A stretch of DNA of 64,000 bases from Adiantum capillus-veneris (GCA_014529385.2 CM043950.1:150166945-150230944), one strand, 5' to 3'; positions 34,175 to 46,370 are shown, counted from the first letter of the stretch. Numbers and translations: made by a program. Notes: a model not told the origin generated them from the letters alone.

Positions 34175-35184
34175 GGTCTTTTGGAGGGCCTTTTGGAAGA
34201 GAGAGGAAAATAAGCTCCTCCAATGAGAGAAGAGTTTACGTTACGTAGAAAAATAGATTGATATTAACAAAAATATAAAAGGTGTCCCTCTCCTCATTTA
34301 ATAATCTAGTGGTCCGACGATCACTCTCTTTCATTTAATGCGAGCACCTTTTTCAGAAGGTAGATACGGTGCATTTAATACAGCTTATGTCATCATTGGA
34401 ACTCAAAAAGTCACAAAACTATCAAGTGGTGGAAGATTTTGAAACTTTTGATACTGTCAATGCGTCCGGAACGCCCAAATATCCTAGAAATGAATGTCTA
34501 ATTGCCTCCCTCCGACATCCAAAGAGGCAAAAAATTTCAAAAACCCCTAAAAGAACATTTTACTAACGGCGTGGGAGGGGGCATTCCGAAATTTTGGAAT
34601 GCCTCCTCGCGCACCGTTAGTAAAAAGCCCCTTTTTTCCTCTTTTTAGGGAGCTTTTTGAGAGGAAAATGTCAATAAACCTCTAAAAAGGGGCTTTCTTG
34701 AAAGATAAGTGTCCAAAAACCACTAAAAGAAGCTTTGCACTAACGGCGCACAGGGGAGCATTCTAGAATTTTAGAATGCCTCCTCGCGCACCTTAAGTAA
34801 AAAGCCCATTTTTTGGGGTTTTTTGACATTTTTTGCCTCTCCGGATATCGGAATGAGACAAGTAGACATTCGTTTTTAGGGTATTTTGGCATTTCGGACG
34901 CATTGGTGGTGTCAAAAGCCTCAAAATATATCACTATTTGACATTTTGTGACATTTCAAGTTCCAATGATGACGTAAGCTGCATTGAATGAGCCACACCT
35001 GCCTCCTGAAAAAGACGCTCGCATTAAATAAAAAAGTGACCATTTTCAAGGACGATTGGGAATATTAATCTACTTTTTAGAGTGTCTGGTTTTCCTTTTG
35101 GACGTACTCACAAGGTGCAAGTGCATTTAAAAAAAAGTTTCTAGAGAGAGAAATACAATTTCTTACAAGGCTCTCCAAATGACC
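34175..35184. mobile_element. Foldback element in element B gag
   Basis: Two inverted arms of about 490 bp meet near 34680. Paired landmarks: GGTCTTTTGGAGGGCCTT at 34175 with the complement of 35167-35184; TTTAATGCGAGC at 34337 with 35021; the block around CATCATTGGAACT at 34391 with 34965. Inner arms carry ACTAACGGCG and the 24-base palindromes around GAAATTTT (34605) and GAATTTTA (34772). No reading frame of note. A target duplication could not be defined. Confidence 0.7.
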
Positions 35185-35384
35185 AAAAACCACTAAAAGA
35201 AGATCAGCCTCTTCAAATGCTTTGGACCAAACTCGTGTATCACTCTTTAAACAAATCTGGAGAAGACGTAACATCTGCTCCGGATCATGAACCTGATTAC
35301 TGATGCAGGCAACCTCCATCATTTCTAGAAAGTCTTCTACATCTTCATCACTCTTTCATGAAATTCCGGATAAGAGAAAGCCAT
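35185..35384 (-). pseudogene. Element B gag N-terminus
   Basis: ATG at 35384 (MAFSYPEFHERVMKM), a stop, then in another frame CISNQVHDPEQMLRLLQICL and DTRVWSKAFEEADLLLV up to the foldback element. Start position and direction fit a gag between leader and zinc knuckle. The rest of the capsid is lost. Confidence 0.5.
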
Positions 35385-36284
35385 GGCTACCCAAGTTTTG
35401 CTGCTTTGAGAACCCCTTCTAACACAGGTGCAAGAATCCAAAACTTTTTACTAACTCAATTCCCAAAAACTTTAATGGAGCTCATCTTTAGATAAGGACA
35501 AACACATGCACATCAAATGAGTTCTCATAGTTAATCATCGGAATTACAACAGGCAAAGGGGATTCCAATATCTCTCTTAATCTTCTTGGCCCAGACATAA
35601 AGACTATGTGCTACTGGAAAAAAATCTACACATGAATATTTATCTGGATTCTTTGTGCTAAATGAAAAGGAGAGAATTGAGGTCCATTTTGATCATCTAT
35701 TAAAGCCAACCATGCAGCTCCCAAGAAGGCATACCTGACTTATCCTCTAATTTTGCCAGAATTTCAGCAGCATAACAGCATAAATGGCTCAAAAGACCAA
35801 AAAACCAGCCATCACAACTTGGAAAAATTTTGGTAGATTTTCCCCAAAATTAGAGCAGTAAAACCTCAAAATATCGACTGTATATGTATGCATAACCTGC
35901 CAACAATGGTACCCAAGCATCAAGTAGGAATCACTAGTACATAGCCTATGATGAGGTCATAAAAAGGGTGCTCCAGCCACCTATATCACCGAAAGGATCT
36001 CACATTCGAGAATCCCCCAACTCAATAAAACCTCACCACCACCCTCTCACGAAGGCTTATGCAAATCTTGTATAGTCAAGTCTCAGAAATGACTATCTTC
36101 CAGACCAAGTCTTAGAAATGGCTGGGACTGCCAAATAAAACCAAGTATGGATCCACAAAGGCGTACAATGGCAGTATCCACAAGTAACATACAATACAAG
36201 ATAATGTGCTCAAACAGGTGCCAAATGATGCATACACACGACAATTGCAAGTGACTTCCACTTGCCAGTATATCACTCTACTCC

Positions 36285-36382
36285 AGCTACCTGTACCTGT
36301 GTGAATCACCTGTACTTGTACCTGCAACCTGTAACTTGTAACCTGTAATCTGTGATCTGTAATCTGCAACCTGTAATCTTGA
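36285..36382. repeat. Short-unit minisatellite in the B leader
   Basis: Plus-strand units of 7-10 bases, variants of CTGTAATCTG and CTGTAACCTG, are repeated about ten times (CTGTACCTG at the left grading into CTGTAATCTG). Confidence 0.75.
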
Positions 36383-36401
36383 AGCTGAAGGTACTCGAAG
36401 A

Positions 36402-36423
36402 AGATCCTCAGTGGGTGCACCAA
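36402..36423 (-). promoter_or_regulatory. Primer binding site of element B
   Basis: Five bases after the LTR end, the minus strand reads TTGGTGCACCCACTGAGGAT. It resembles the tRNA-Arg-type sites I remember from Ogre/Tat elements but the tRNA is not established. Element D has a near copy, CTCGTGCCCCCACTGAGGAG, at the same place (52177-52198). Confidence 0.6.
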
Positions 36424-36428
36424 AAGAA

Positions 36429-37541
36429 TGTGAATGGGATGGAAACACACACAACGCCTCTATAATCACTCGACACACACTTTTGATATGATACACATAC
36501 ACACTATGGGACACCACTCGGCTTACACAACCCACCTGGCCGAGATAGGGAACACACCGATGGAGTGAGAGGAGAGAGACTATCATTTGCCCACTCAACA
36601 CAAAGACACACACTCAAAAAGATTAGCTCAAAAGAGGGAGATTTCTGATGCTTGGCTACAATTGAGCTTGGGTCAACACCAACGGGGCAAATAGCTCACA
36701 CAATATGGATGAAATATTCCATATACAATGACAAATTTGAGCAGAGGCTTCGCTCTCACAGGAGAAACTTACATAGCCAAAACAACAAGAAAACAGTGAG
36801 GAACTTGGCAAAATGGACAGTGCCATTGCGTTTGGAACGGCCCAACGCCCAAATCTACAATATCAAAGTGCTCAAATTCGACCTCGGATGAGCAATTTAT
36901 GGCCAAAACAGGCTCCAAAAATAGCAAACTTGAGTTGCGGCTATTCCTCCTCTTCTCTCCACACTTGGTGGGTTTTTTCTCAAGTTTTTCAATTTCCACA
37001 CTTCAGTTTATCCCTTGGGCACCTTTGGCCTTTTGATTGACCTCAAACGGATCCCGAACTGGCAAAAAAATGGCACCCTTCTACATCCATCCGCATGCCT
37101 GGCACTCAACTTTTTCCAATAATGCATCCCGCAATCACATGAAGTGGCCCCCAAATATATTTCTCATGATGACGTTTTTGCATAATTGATCACAAGAAAA
37201 AACTCTTGTTGTGTCCTCACTGACCACGTGCAAGTATTGACCCCATTCGACCTCCTGACGTCACTGGATGCCACTTGATGCACCTGCTTACCTCATGGCA
37301 TCAGCTCGCTCATAGCTTCCTCTAGAAGTTTTACGCTCTACCAACTACTCATTCTTATAGAAAAACACACTGATACTGGTGACAATGAAAATCGATGTAC
37401 TATGTACACACATTGTCTTACCTGTACACATGTGGGCCCCGCGTAAACACTTGGCTCTAGAAAATGGAAAATTCTTTATTCGATGCACCATGCATGTATA
37501 TGTACATATGTGCAATCACTTCTTCCAAAAAACTTGTAACA
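36429..37541 (-). repeat. 5' LTR of element B
   Basis: 1113 bp matching 23895-25324 minus the MITE. Followed on the right by CCGT, the duplicated target bases, and then by the resumed A2 leader. Confidence 0.88.
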
Positions 37542-37969
37542 CCGTAGACCTAGAATTCTGTAACTTCACATAAACAACTCAAATTGACGCTTTTGGATAG
37601 AGCAATGTTCTTAGCTCCCACGTCGGATTCTACTCACCCTACTCCTAGGTTCTACTATAATGAGGTTGTGAAAAGTGTCTACAAACACTCATTTTCTTAT
37701 TTTTTATGGTTTTTTGAGCTTTGATCTTAAGACTTGTCTCGTCCATCGATCATTCTTAAAATCCTAATCTAATCCTACAATCCTACAATCCTAAAAGGTA
37801 CTTAGCAAGTACAACTTACTTCCAAGCTACCTCTACACAGCAAAAGACGACAATCTTAAGCTATGCGATTTTAAAAAAACAGAAAGTTTTGACTCTAGGT
37901 GATCCTAGAGGAAATTAAAAGACAAATTCACAAGATGCTCGTGTTTTTTGCTAGGTTAGGTCTCTTCGA
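37542..37969 (-). other. A2 leader, part next to the LTR
   Basis: Continues the leader interrupted at 23894: the target word CTAGCCGTAGAC is split as CTAGCCGT and CCGTAGAC. Parallel to 19550-19975 in A1. Confidence 0.85.
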
Positions 37970-37987
37970 TCCCCGACAGTGGCACCA
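37970..37987 (-). promoter_or_regulatory. Primer binding site of A2 (tRNA-Asp-like)
   Basis: The minus strand reads TGGTGCCACTGTCGGGGA two bases after the LTR end. 14 of 18 bases agree with the tRNA-Asp complement TGGCGCCGTTGCCGGGGA as remembered for Athila/Tat-type elements. Confidence 0.7.
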
Positions 37988-37989
37988 AA

Positions 37990-38680
37990 TGTGGGACGGG
38001 TGTCTAACCTCACTCCTATCTTATTGTAGACATAGCGAGAACCACGAATATAATTGTCAATCCATGGGACGAAGTTGACTTAACTAGTGCATAGAGGATA
38101 CAAGACGTTGCCAATATCTTAAAAAACAACAAACAACTCGCATCTATCTCAAGCTACACTCAAATGACAGAAATCACCAAAAGCTAATCGCTAATCGACA
38201 CAAATCACGACTGTTACAGCATCAAATGACATCCAAATGTCACAAAAATTCTAGGACATGTTTATAAAACCTAAGCACACATGCTTATGGTGTCAAATCT
38301 CACTTTAGGTCAAGTGCAAAAATCGTGATTATTAACAGCAGGTGAGTTTTTTACCTAGTCGTTTTCGACCCAGAATGCATCTAAATGCTTAGCAATGGTG
38401 TCCCAATATCCTACCTATACTTATTTTATGATTTTGAAGATTAAATGTTTACTTATGATGAAATTAGGCCGCGAGTTGGCGATGCCAAAAGCTACGGATT
38501 ACCATGAAATGCTTACATCTATGCGTAGAGCTCTTACCTGCGGTTGCAACACAATAGACGACACTGCAATGTGACAATCAGGAAGGGAGTAGGAAGCGGG
38601 AGAAGGAGAGAAGTGAGCGCCGTTAGCTCACGCTATGTTTCTGTTATCCAAAACTTATTAAAAACTTACAAAAATTGGCT
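37990..38680 (-). repeat. Partial LTR of A2
   Basis: Matches 19995-20656 of A1. It stops at the word CAAAAATTGGCT, before the TATA box, at the head-to-head junction with A3. About 200 bp of the LTR are missing. Confidence 0.85.
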
Positions 38681-38727
38681 CCTACTTTCCAGATGAATCG
38701 GGAATGTTATACTCCTACTTTCCAGAT
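38679..38727. other. Head-to-head junction of A2 and A3 with templated filler
   Basis: The 16-mer CTCCTACTTTCCAGAT occurs at 38679-38694 and again at 38712-38727. The second lies in normal A3 LTR sequence, the first bridges the end of the A2 LTR and the start of A3 homology (38692). This looks like filler copied from nearby during joining. Confidence 0.7.
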
Positions 38728-39359
38728 AAACCGTGTAATTGATGAGTCGGGGCTACAAGCTTCTAGATTGTTTCAACCTATCTTTAGTTAGAGCTCTCAG
38801 ATTATTAGTTTTGACCACAAAAACCTTTGCTAAGGTATAAAAGCCAATTTTTGTAAATATTTTATAAAGTTTGTATAATAGAAACACAACGTGAGCTAAC
38901 GGCACTCACTTCTCTCCTTCTCGCGCTTCCTACTCCCTTCCCGGCCATTGGCACATTGTAGTTCCGTCTGTTGTGTTGCAACCGTAGGCAAGATGTCTAC
39001 ACATTGATGTAAGCATTTCATGGTAATATGTAGCTTTTGGCATCGCCAAACCGCAACCTAATTTCATCATAAGTAAGAATTTAAGCTTCAAAATCATAAA
39101 ATAAGTATAGGCGGGGGATTGGGGCATCATTGCTAAGCATTTGGATGTATTCTGGGTCAAAAACGACCATGTCAAAAACTCACTGATATTAATAATCGTG
39201 ATTTTTGCACGACCTAAAGTGAGATTTGAGACCATAAGCATGTGTGCTTAGGTCTTATAAAAATGTCCTAAAAGTTTCATGAAGTTTGGATGTTGTTTGA
39301 TGCTGTAACGGTTGTGATTTGTTTGCCAATAGGGACTAGCTTTTGGTGATTTTGGTCAT
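38692..39359 (+). repeat. Partial 5' LTR of A3
   Basis: Plus-strand version of the family A LTR. It lacks the first ~70 bp (lost at the junction) and the last ~250 bp including the primer site: sequence jumps from GTCATTTGAGTG directly to CTGGGGATCG, the inner edge of the primer site. Confidence 0.85.
38836..38843 (+). promoter_or_regulatory. TATA box in the A3 LTR
   Basis: TATAAAAG, identical in context to the A1 LTR. Confidence 0.55.
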
Positions 39360-41366
39360 TTGAGTGCTGGGGATCGAAAAGACCTAAACTAGAAAAAAAC
39401 ACGAGCGTCTTGTGTAGCTGTCCTTTAACTTCCTCTAGGATCGCCTAGAGTCAAAACCTTCTTTTTAAAACCGCATAGCTTAAGAATGTCATCTTTTGTT
39501 GTATATAGGTAGCTTGAAAGTAGGTTGTACTTGCTAAGTACCTTTTAGAATTCTAGGACTCTAGAATTAGATTAGGATTTTGGGAATGATTGACGGAAGA
39601 GACAAGTCTTAAGATCAAGGCTCAAAAAACCATAAAAAACAAGAAAACGAGTGTTTGTGGACACTTTCCATAATTCCTTTGCAGGAGAACCTAGGAGTAG
39701 GGTACGTAGAATCCAAGGTGGGATCTCAAAACATTGCTCACTCCAAAAGAATTAATTGTGAGTTGTTTATGTGAAGTTGCAAAATTTCAAGTCTACGGCT
39801 AGAAATAGCACTAAAAGGCTGTCAACCATTGAATCCGGCTGGAGATTATGCTTTAAAAGTTGTATGAACTAGTGGGTAATCTTAAGGACACATTTGAGAT
39901 AATATTTCAAGAGTTTGCAAAAACTCAGATTATTTACTTTTTCTTGACATTTTAGGCCAAATTAAGTTTTGACTTGACTCAGAGGCTTAAAATAGCTCAT
40001 AAAAAGACTGTCCCCACTGAAAAACTTGGAAAAAAGTGCTCATTTTGGGCCAAAAGTAAATAATCACGATTATTTACTTTCAGCTTAAAAGTGCCTAAGG
40101 TTGATATTAGAGACTCTATGCATGTGTACAAACAACTTTTGTAAAGGCCCACAAAATCTGGATCACCAAACTGACCAAAACCTTGGTAGAAACTGAAATC
40201 TGTACTGATTGTTGAGAACTTGAGTATAAATTGGAAAAATCTTGTTCAAACTCAGTGAAATTTGATTCACAGGCTTATATTGAAGTGTTAAACAAGTGTA
40301 TATGCTTTGTTGACAAAAAGGATACAAAAATTTACCAGAAGTAAATAATCGCAATTATTTACTTTTGTCCCATTTCTCAACTTTTTTGACCAACTTAGCA
40401 TACCATTAGTTTAAGCATATTATACTAAGCCTACAAATCAAATTTGGTAAGATTTGGATCATTGAAGTGAAAATTATGGACAAATTTGTAAAGTTAGTCT
40501 ACATACACAAAACTGTTGACCATTTGAATAGGGATTATCCAAACTTGATGAAACTTGTCTAGGGAGCTTAAGTTGAGCAACTTAATCATTCTGTGTCAGC
40601 ATGTGGCAAAAATTTGGATAAAAATGCCAAAAGTAAATAATTACATCTGCTACAAAATTGAACATTTTTGCACATTTGAGTATACCACAAGGTCAAGCAT
40701 ATCAAGCAGACCACACAAATCAAATCTTGTGAAATTTGGATCACAAAAGTGAGACTTAATCCAGATTCTTGAAAACTGAATCTGCGGACACTAAACAGTT
40801 GATAACTTGAAAAAATTTTAATCAAACTCAATGAAACTTGTTCAGAGACCTTAACAAGTTGATTACTTGGCAAAACAAGCCAAAAAGTGTAAAAATTTGA
40901 GAAAAGTAAATAATCGTGATTATTTACTTCTGATACACATAGATAGACTTTTGAACTTGTACAGTGTTCGAACAATAGAATACAAGACCACCGGTCAATT
41001 TTGGGTTCAATCAGATTCAAATTAGTACATGTTCACTCAGTTTCCAAGTTGTTGATTAGTCCTTTGGCTTTTTGCAAAAGCGGAATTTAGAAGTCTTAAT
41101 TGCTGACTCACTTAGCTCAATTTTAAGTGATACACATGGACCAACCACAATAGTTAGCAAAAATTGTACAGTATTTGTGAAAAAATAGCTAACTTGATGA
41201 AACTGATACAAGAATCAGGTTGCAGACAAGGAATTGAAAGCTTGACAGGAGTTGCAATCAAGTCAAGTGGAAGAAACTTATAGGAGTTGCAATCAAGTCA
41301 AGTGGAAGAAACTGATAACAAATCAATCCAACGATAGTTACTCTATCCAGGGATTCATAAGTCTAT
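39360..41366 (+). other. A3 leader with palindromic 285-bp repeats
   Basis: Four monomers with palindromes at 40053-40080 (28 bases, core AATAATCACGATTATT), 40341-40362, a half one at 40631-40644, and 40904-40929. Centres are spaced about 285, 287 and 278 bp. A 35-bp tandem duplication (AGGAGTTGCAATCAAGTCAA at 41247 and 41282) lies close to the gag start. No coding sequence seen. Confidence 0.8.
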
Positions 41367-43522
41367 ATGAATCTTAGATCTGGTCATATGCTAGAAACAT
41401 TGGAGAGACTGCTAGTAGAGTATCCACCGAAGAGAGTGTGAATCAAGGTGATCACTTGGAAACTATCTTTGAAGAAGTCTTATAAACTTTTTTGGAATCA
41501 ATATCTGAAATATCTTCCTATTCAACTCATTCAAGAACTGAAATGACAATGCGGTATAAGGATATACTCACCTTTTATAAGACTAATTGCCATGGAGCTC
41601 AGGTTTACCTGGATCCTAATGAAAAGTATGCTATTTGCATTGATGACCATGACATAGATTTTGAAGAGGAAATCGGTGCAAAAAAACAAAAAGTATATGG
41701 ATAAAAACAAAACTCATTATTTACAAGTTGAAAACCCTAATGTGATAGACAAATGGGGGTTAGAAGTAAATACCATAATTCCAAATATGGCAGTAAAAGA
41801 AGGACCATCAACTTTATAATTTGAGGGGTACGATCAAGTGGATTTCAAACCTTTGACATGGCTTAGCACGGATAATCCTAGGATAGGAGTCTATTGTTGG
41901 GAGGATAGAAACGTCAAAGATCTTCTATGGACTTCTCATGCCAAATCAGGACAATTAACACCCATGAAGATCATCTATATCTTCAAATCAAACACAAAGG
42001 TTCAACATATCTACCAACCTACCTATTTAGGGATTGTTATAACTATAATTTTATTATGATGAGTCCTGAGGAGGTGGAACAAACCAAATACTAGGGGTAC
42101 CCGAAACTACCTCATCACAAAGAAAACCAGGTGACACTAAAGCCAGTCTAGGGCTACATGAGTCACTATTTCCAAGAGACTGGTTTGAAGGACTCGGAAC
42201 AGGACCAACTGCTAGGAGATTGGGAGTTGAACCAAATAGATGTGTTAGACCAGCTGATTTTCAAAAATGGGTCAAAAAATACAGTGGATATAGGGATCCA
42301 TATGACCACTTAGCAAGCTTTAAACAAGTGCTAAGAGCAAAATGCATATTTGATTTCCATATTCAACTCGAGGAATTTGGAATGACATTAGAAGGAAAAG
42401 CACTAACATGGTTCCAAAACATTCCACCAAGGTCAATCATGGACTTAAATACATTAGCTCAAGGATTTGTAGCTGCATGTTTCAAAACGGGGATCAAATA
42501 TAATACTGTAGCTCAAATCTATAGCTTCAAACAGAAACAAGGTGAGTCTATTAGGGATTGTGCAACTAGAATGAAGAAATAAATTTTGCAAGATGCCCAA
42601 AACTAGAAATACCTACAAAAGAAAGGTTAGTATCATTGTTTCTAGAGGGACTGCTAAATAAAGAACTTCATGCTATATTGTATAGCAAGAAACATATGGC
42701 CCTAGAAGAGTGTGTGTCAGATGCTATTGACTTAGGAGACAATTGTGATATTTTCAGTGAAGAAGATGTCCCTAAGGATAATCTAAGTGAGAAAACAACA
42801 TATACCAAACCAACACAATTGGGAACTGTTGCTGCAGCACCGCTTACAGCCATAGAAGACATGCTCAAAAGGATAAATGAAATGATGAAGAACATGCAAA
42901 AATCACCTATGAGGGGACCAAGGCATGGGATACCTCAAGATGAATAACCAATTAGGCCACAAAAATGGTGTGAAGGGTAACTGGACCAACCATGAGACCA
43001 ATGAGTGCTATTATCGACGAAGGACAACCCATGTACAGAAATCAGCCTAGTATGGCACCAGCTCAAAGACCATCAATGGGTATGGAAATACCTCAACTTG
43101 TGTTGGGTCAACAACCTCCATATCTTGAACATAATGCAGTGCCAGTAAAGTACATGCATTCAGAGGGAGTCATAGATGAGCAAGCACTAATGCCTATTAC
43201 ACCCTATATCGAGCCTAGTCCATCTACAGTAATGGTAAAAGGAGACTGGTATAATTCACATCCACCACCAATGGAAGAACCTGTGACTTATACTATACAG
43301 GAACTTGCATCGATGTACTATGTAGCTAATCAAGGTGTTAGACCTCCGATGGTAAGACCCATGATTAAGCCAAGAAATGGAATATGTCATAACTGTGGTG
43401 CAGATGATCACTGGAAAAAGAAATTCCCAGAGCCTGACAAGAACATTAAGCGAGTTGAAGCTTTTTGTATACAATGTTGCAAAAAAGGAGAACACTTCCC
43501 TGAAGATTGTCCAAAAAATCCT
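41367..43522 (+). pseudogene. A3 gag up to the zinc knuckles
   Basis: ATG at 41367 (MNLRSGHML). N-terminal region with VYLDPNEKYAICIDDHDIDF (about 41600) and VYCWEDRNVKDLLW (about 41890). Capsid 42220-42582 with GKALTWFQNIPPRSIMDLNT and SFKQKQGESIRDCATRMKK, then LVSLFLEGLLNKELHAILYS (42636 on). A Pro/Met-rich stretch leads to two CCHC-like knuckles: CHNCGADDHWKKKF (43385, last Cys changed) and CIQCCKKGEHFPEDC (43464). Broken by several stops and shifts and by the TIR element immediately after the second knuckle. Confidence 0.82.
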
Positions 43523-43526
43523 TTAA

Positions 43527-44867
43527 CACTAGAATGGTAACCTAACAGGACATAAAAGTGTCCTTTCAGGGTTTTGGGAAAAAATTCCAAAACCATAGTA
43601 GATCCACTCATTTTGAAAAATCCTTTCATGAGCTTATTGTTCAATAACTACTACATATGGAAAAAATGAGAAACTTGTAATTTTTCTCATCCCTTGGTCA
43701 CTACAAGCCTCCAAAGTTGATGGACCAGTGCATTTTGCCTAAAACAGCAATTTCTTACGGTTGATTGCATATAAATAAGAGTGGAGATTTTTGTAGGACA
43801 TGAGATAAAATGCCCCGTTAACTTCAATGGGTTGGTGACCAAAACATATGGTTGCTTTTACCTCACTAATTTTTTTTTGGGCAAAAAAAATAGGTACAAA
43901 AAAGTTGCATTTTTGCCATTCTACAGACCTATCATCAAAGTTTCTATAGTCACGCTCAATACAGATACTATATACATGTTTTCTTAGTTCCCTTTGGGCC
44001 TCTGGATTCAAAAGGAGCCATGGAGCATGTCAAAATGATAATGGATCTCTTACAATTGGAACCTTGGGGGCAATGATAAAGTGCTAAATACAGCAAACAT
44101 GAAAAAACTGGGTTTATCATTATGACCTCTAGAAACCCATAGAAACTACTCAATATCTAGCCAAGTTTGTAGTCTATGATTAGATATGGTTACTACCTAC
44201 AAAATACACACAATTGGCCTAAGAAACTAGCAATATTGAGAAAGTTATATTTGCTACTCAAAAATGTATCGTATTCTTCAGCAATCAAAAAACTCAACCA
44301 TCATCATATACTATGCTATATAGCATATTAGGTCCCCCAAAACTCAAGGAAGATTAGCTTTATGTTATAAATTACACTTACATAATCAAAATTGGATTTG
44401 GATATCAAGAAAGTCACCAAAAAAATCATAAAAGTGCTAATTTTGGCCAAAAAACAGGATCATGCAATTCTTGTAAATTGGTCATAACTTTCAATTTTAA
44501 CACTTAGCTCTCCCTACAAGCATCAAAACATGTGGAGAACTATGAAGGTCTAACCTCTAGCCATCTAAACCTCACAAACATGAAGTTTAGAGTGGTATAG
44601 CTGCCAAAAATTAAAAAAAAAACCAAAAACAGGACCCGTTTTTTCACACAGTTTAGGTTCAAAAATGTTGTGCAAGAGTAAGGTTAATGGTGAGATCGAT
44701 ACTCAAAAAAAAAATGCTAAGTTTTTTTCAGCTCGTAAGGCAACTTTGTGGATATATAGCACCTAGAAATTCATTTTCATACTCTTCAAATAATTCAAGA
44801 AAAATGGTCACTTAACAGGACACAAAAGTGTCCAAGGACATAAAAGTGTCTTGTTACCATTCTAGTG
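43527..44867. mobile_element. 1.34-kb TIR element in A3 gag, TTAA target
   Basis: Ends are CACTAGAATGGTAAC and its complement, with TTAA on both sides (43523-43526, 44868-44871). A1 has the empty site near 15842 (AATCCTTTAAACAAG in gag sense). Next to both ends is the quasi-palindrome GGACAYAAAAGTGTCC: once at the left (about 43548), twice at the right. No transposase. TTAA would suit a piggyBac-like target; because TTAA and the ends are symmetric, a TA duplication with ends ACACTAG is equally consistent. Confidence 0.82.
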
Positions 44868-44871
44868 TTAA

Positions 44872-45830
44872 ACAATTGTAAAACAGTATTGAATGTAGTT
44901 CAAGTGATACCTAGTAGCTCATCAGAGAGTGAACCTATTGTTCCAATCAAGGTAATCACCAGAGCCCATGCTAAGAAAAAGAAACATAACTCCTCTGATG
45001 ACTCGGAGAATACTAAAATTTCCTCTCAAAAGACCAAGAGAAGTAGAAGCAAAAGGTATGAGATGAGACAACAGAAACAAAGGCCTAAAATCAAGGAGTA
45101 AGCAAAAAAACTATTCCAAGAAAAAGTGAAAAAACTGGAAGTGAAATCAAGGAAACCACAGTGAAATCTGGTGGAGGATAAATTTTGGTAGACAAAATTT
45201 TTGAGCCAATCAATGCAGCCTTGGAAGCTTACCAAGCAGGACTTTAAGTAGGCCAAAACATAAAAAAACAAATGAAAAAACTATCCTTCTCCAGATATGG
45301 AAGCAACTAAGCTTGAAGCTTATCAAAATCTTGTAAGAATTACTCAAGAGATGCTGAAAAAACAAAAACGCAAGCTCAAGAATATAGAAAAACCTGAGGA
45401 GCTTGTGGTAGGAAGGAGTAAAGAGAAATCCAAAGTGGTGGTAGAACCCCACCTTGAAACTAAAGAGCCATAACTCATAGTGCCTGACAATGAAGATGCC
45501 TTAGATGGAATTCCGTTCGTAGAAGAAGACTGGCCAGGACACTTATGGGAAGAAGTAAGAGAGATTAATGATGAAATCCTAACTCTGAATTCAACTCCTA
45601 TAGAGAAAGTTTGGTTAGACATTCTACCTCCTGATATGGACATGGATGTACAACCCTTGTATGAGGATTGCGGCTCTAAAGCTTCAGGAATGTCTAAACC
45701 AATGACTCTGAAAACACTACCCTCTTACTTGGGAGATAACAAAAATACAAATCCATAGTGTGTAAAAGCACTCAAATAAAGAGAGGGGAACATACCTTAA
45801 AGGTAGACAACATCCATTAAATCATGTCTA
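44872..45830 (+). pseudogene. A3 gag-protease linker
   Basis: Continues gag after the TIR element: a Ser-rich and basic segment (HAKKKKHNSSDDSENTK, 44950 on), then an acidic segment (45480-45758) with DALDGIPFVEEDWPGHLWEE and a repeated LPPDMDMDVQPLYED. Not a domain I recognise. It is conserved in A1, so it belongs to the family. Confidence 0.7.
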
Positions 45831-46370
45831 CAACCATTCTATGCACTCTTACTTTAGAAGAACTGTTGAAAATCAGACCATATTTATGGAATGATCTATA
45901 GAAAACTCTAGAGAAGGTGGGGTTAATAGGGCTAATCATGAAAAATGTGAAAAATTTGAAACAAGGATTGGATAACAAAGAGATTAGATCCATCACAATG
46001 AACAAAGTTGGAGAATACTACGAAAGGGAAGAAGGAAACACAACCCTTCCAGTGAGATACAATGAAATAGAAACCATGGTAATAGTGGATAGTGGGGTAG
46101 GCATAACCCTAGCCACGAAAGCAATAGGGGAATCATGGGAAAAACCAACCATTAGACAAACTAGAATGAAATTGCAATTTGCCGATGGACACATCAAAAA
46201 ACCCTTAGAACTGCTTGAAAAAGTGATAGTTAGTTCTTGTGGAATTGATTATCAACACACTTTTGCAATAGTGGAGTTTGGAAAGAAACTCAATTACGAA
46301 ATCATCTTGGGAAGAACTTTCATGGGACAAGTACAACTCATCCAAGATTGGGGAGAAATATATCTGTAAT
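45831..46370 (+). pseudogene. A3 aspartic protease
   Basis: A frame of 150 codons (45917-46369) with the active site MVIVDSGVGITLATKAI (DSG at about 46090), QLQFADG-like middle and the second motif EIILGRTFMGQ (about 46300). Both motifs are intact, so this is among the best kept domains of A3. It would cleave gag-pol. Confidence 0.82.

Larger units (their letters stand above)
35385..36428 (-). other. Element B leader
   Basis: About 1 kb without a gene between primer site and gag start. It holds a short minisatellite at 36285-36382 built from variants of the 8-mer GATTACAG (minus strand). The primer site is at its right edge. Confidence 0.6.
23895..37541 (-). mobile_element. Element B: Tat-like gypsy retrotransposon with nested insertions
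   Basis: Direct LTRs 23895-25324 and 36429-37541 (ends TGTGA and TAACA on the plus strand) flank a minus-strand gypsy genome. The target is the A2 leader: CCGT stands on both sides (23891-23894 and 37542-37545), and the uninterrupted target is seen in A3 near 39795-39810. Order on the minus strand: LTR, primer site, leader, gag, zinc knuckle, protease, RT, RNase H, a second RNase H-like domain, integrase, polypurine tract, LTR. The extra RNase H places it in the Tat group. It is disrupted by a hAT transposon, a foldback element, a MITE and many stops. Confidence 0.9.

Noticed and set aside
34141-35200. 9-bp target duplication for the foldback element (Mutator-like)
   Set aside because: No matching 9-mers were found at the arm ends; the exact ends remain uncertain.
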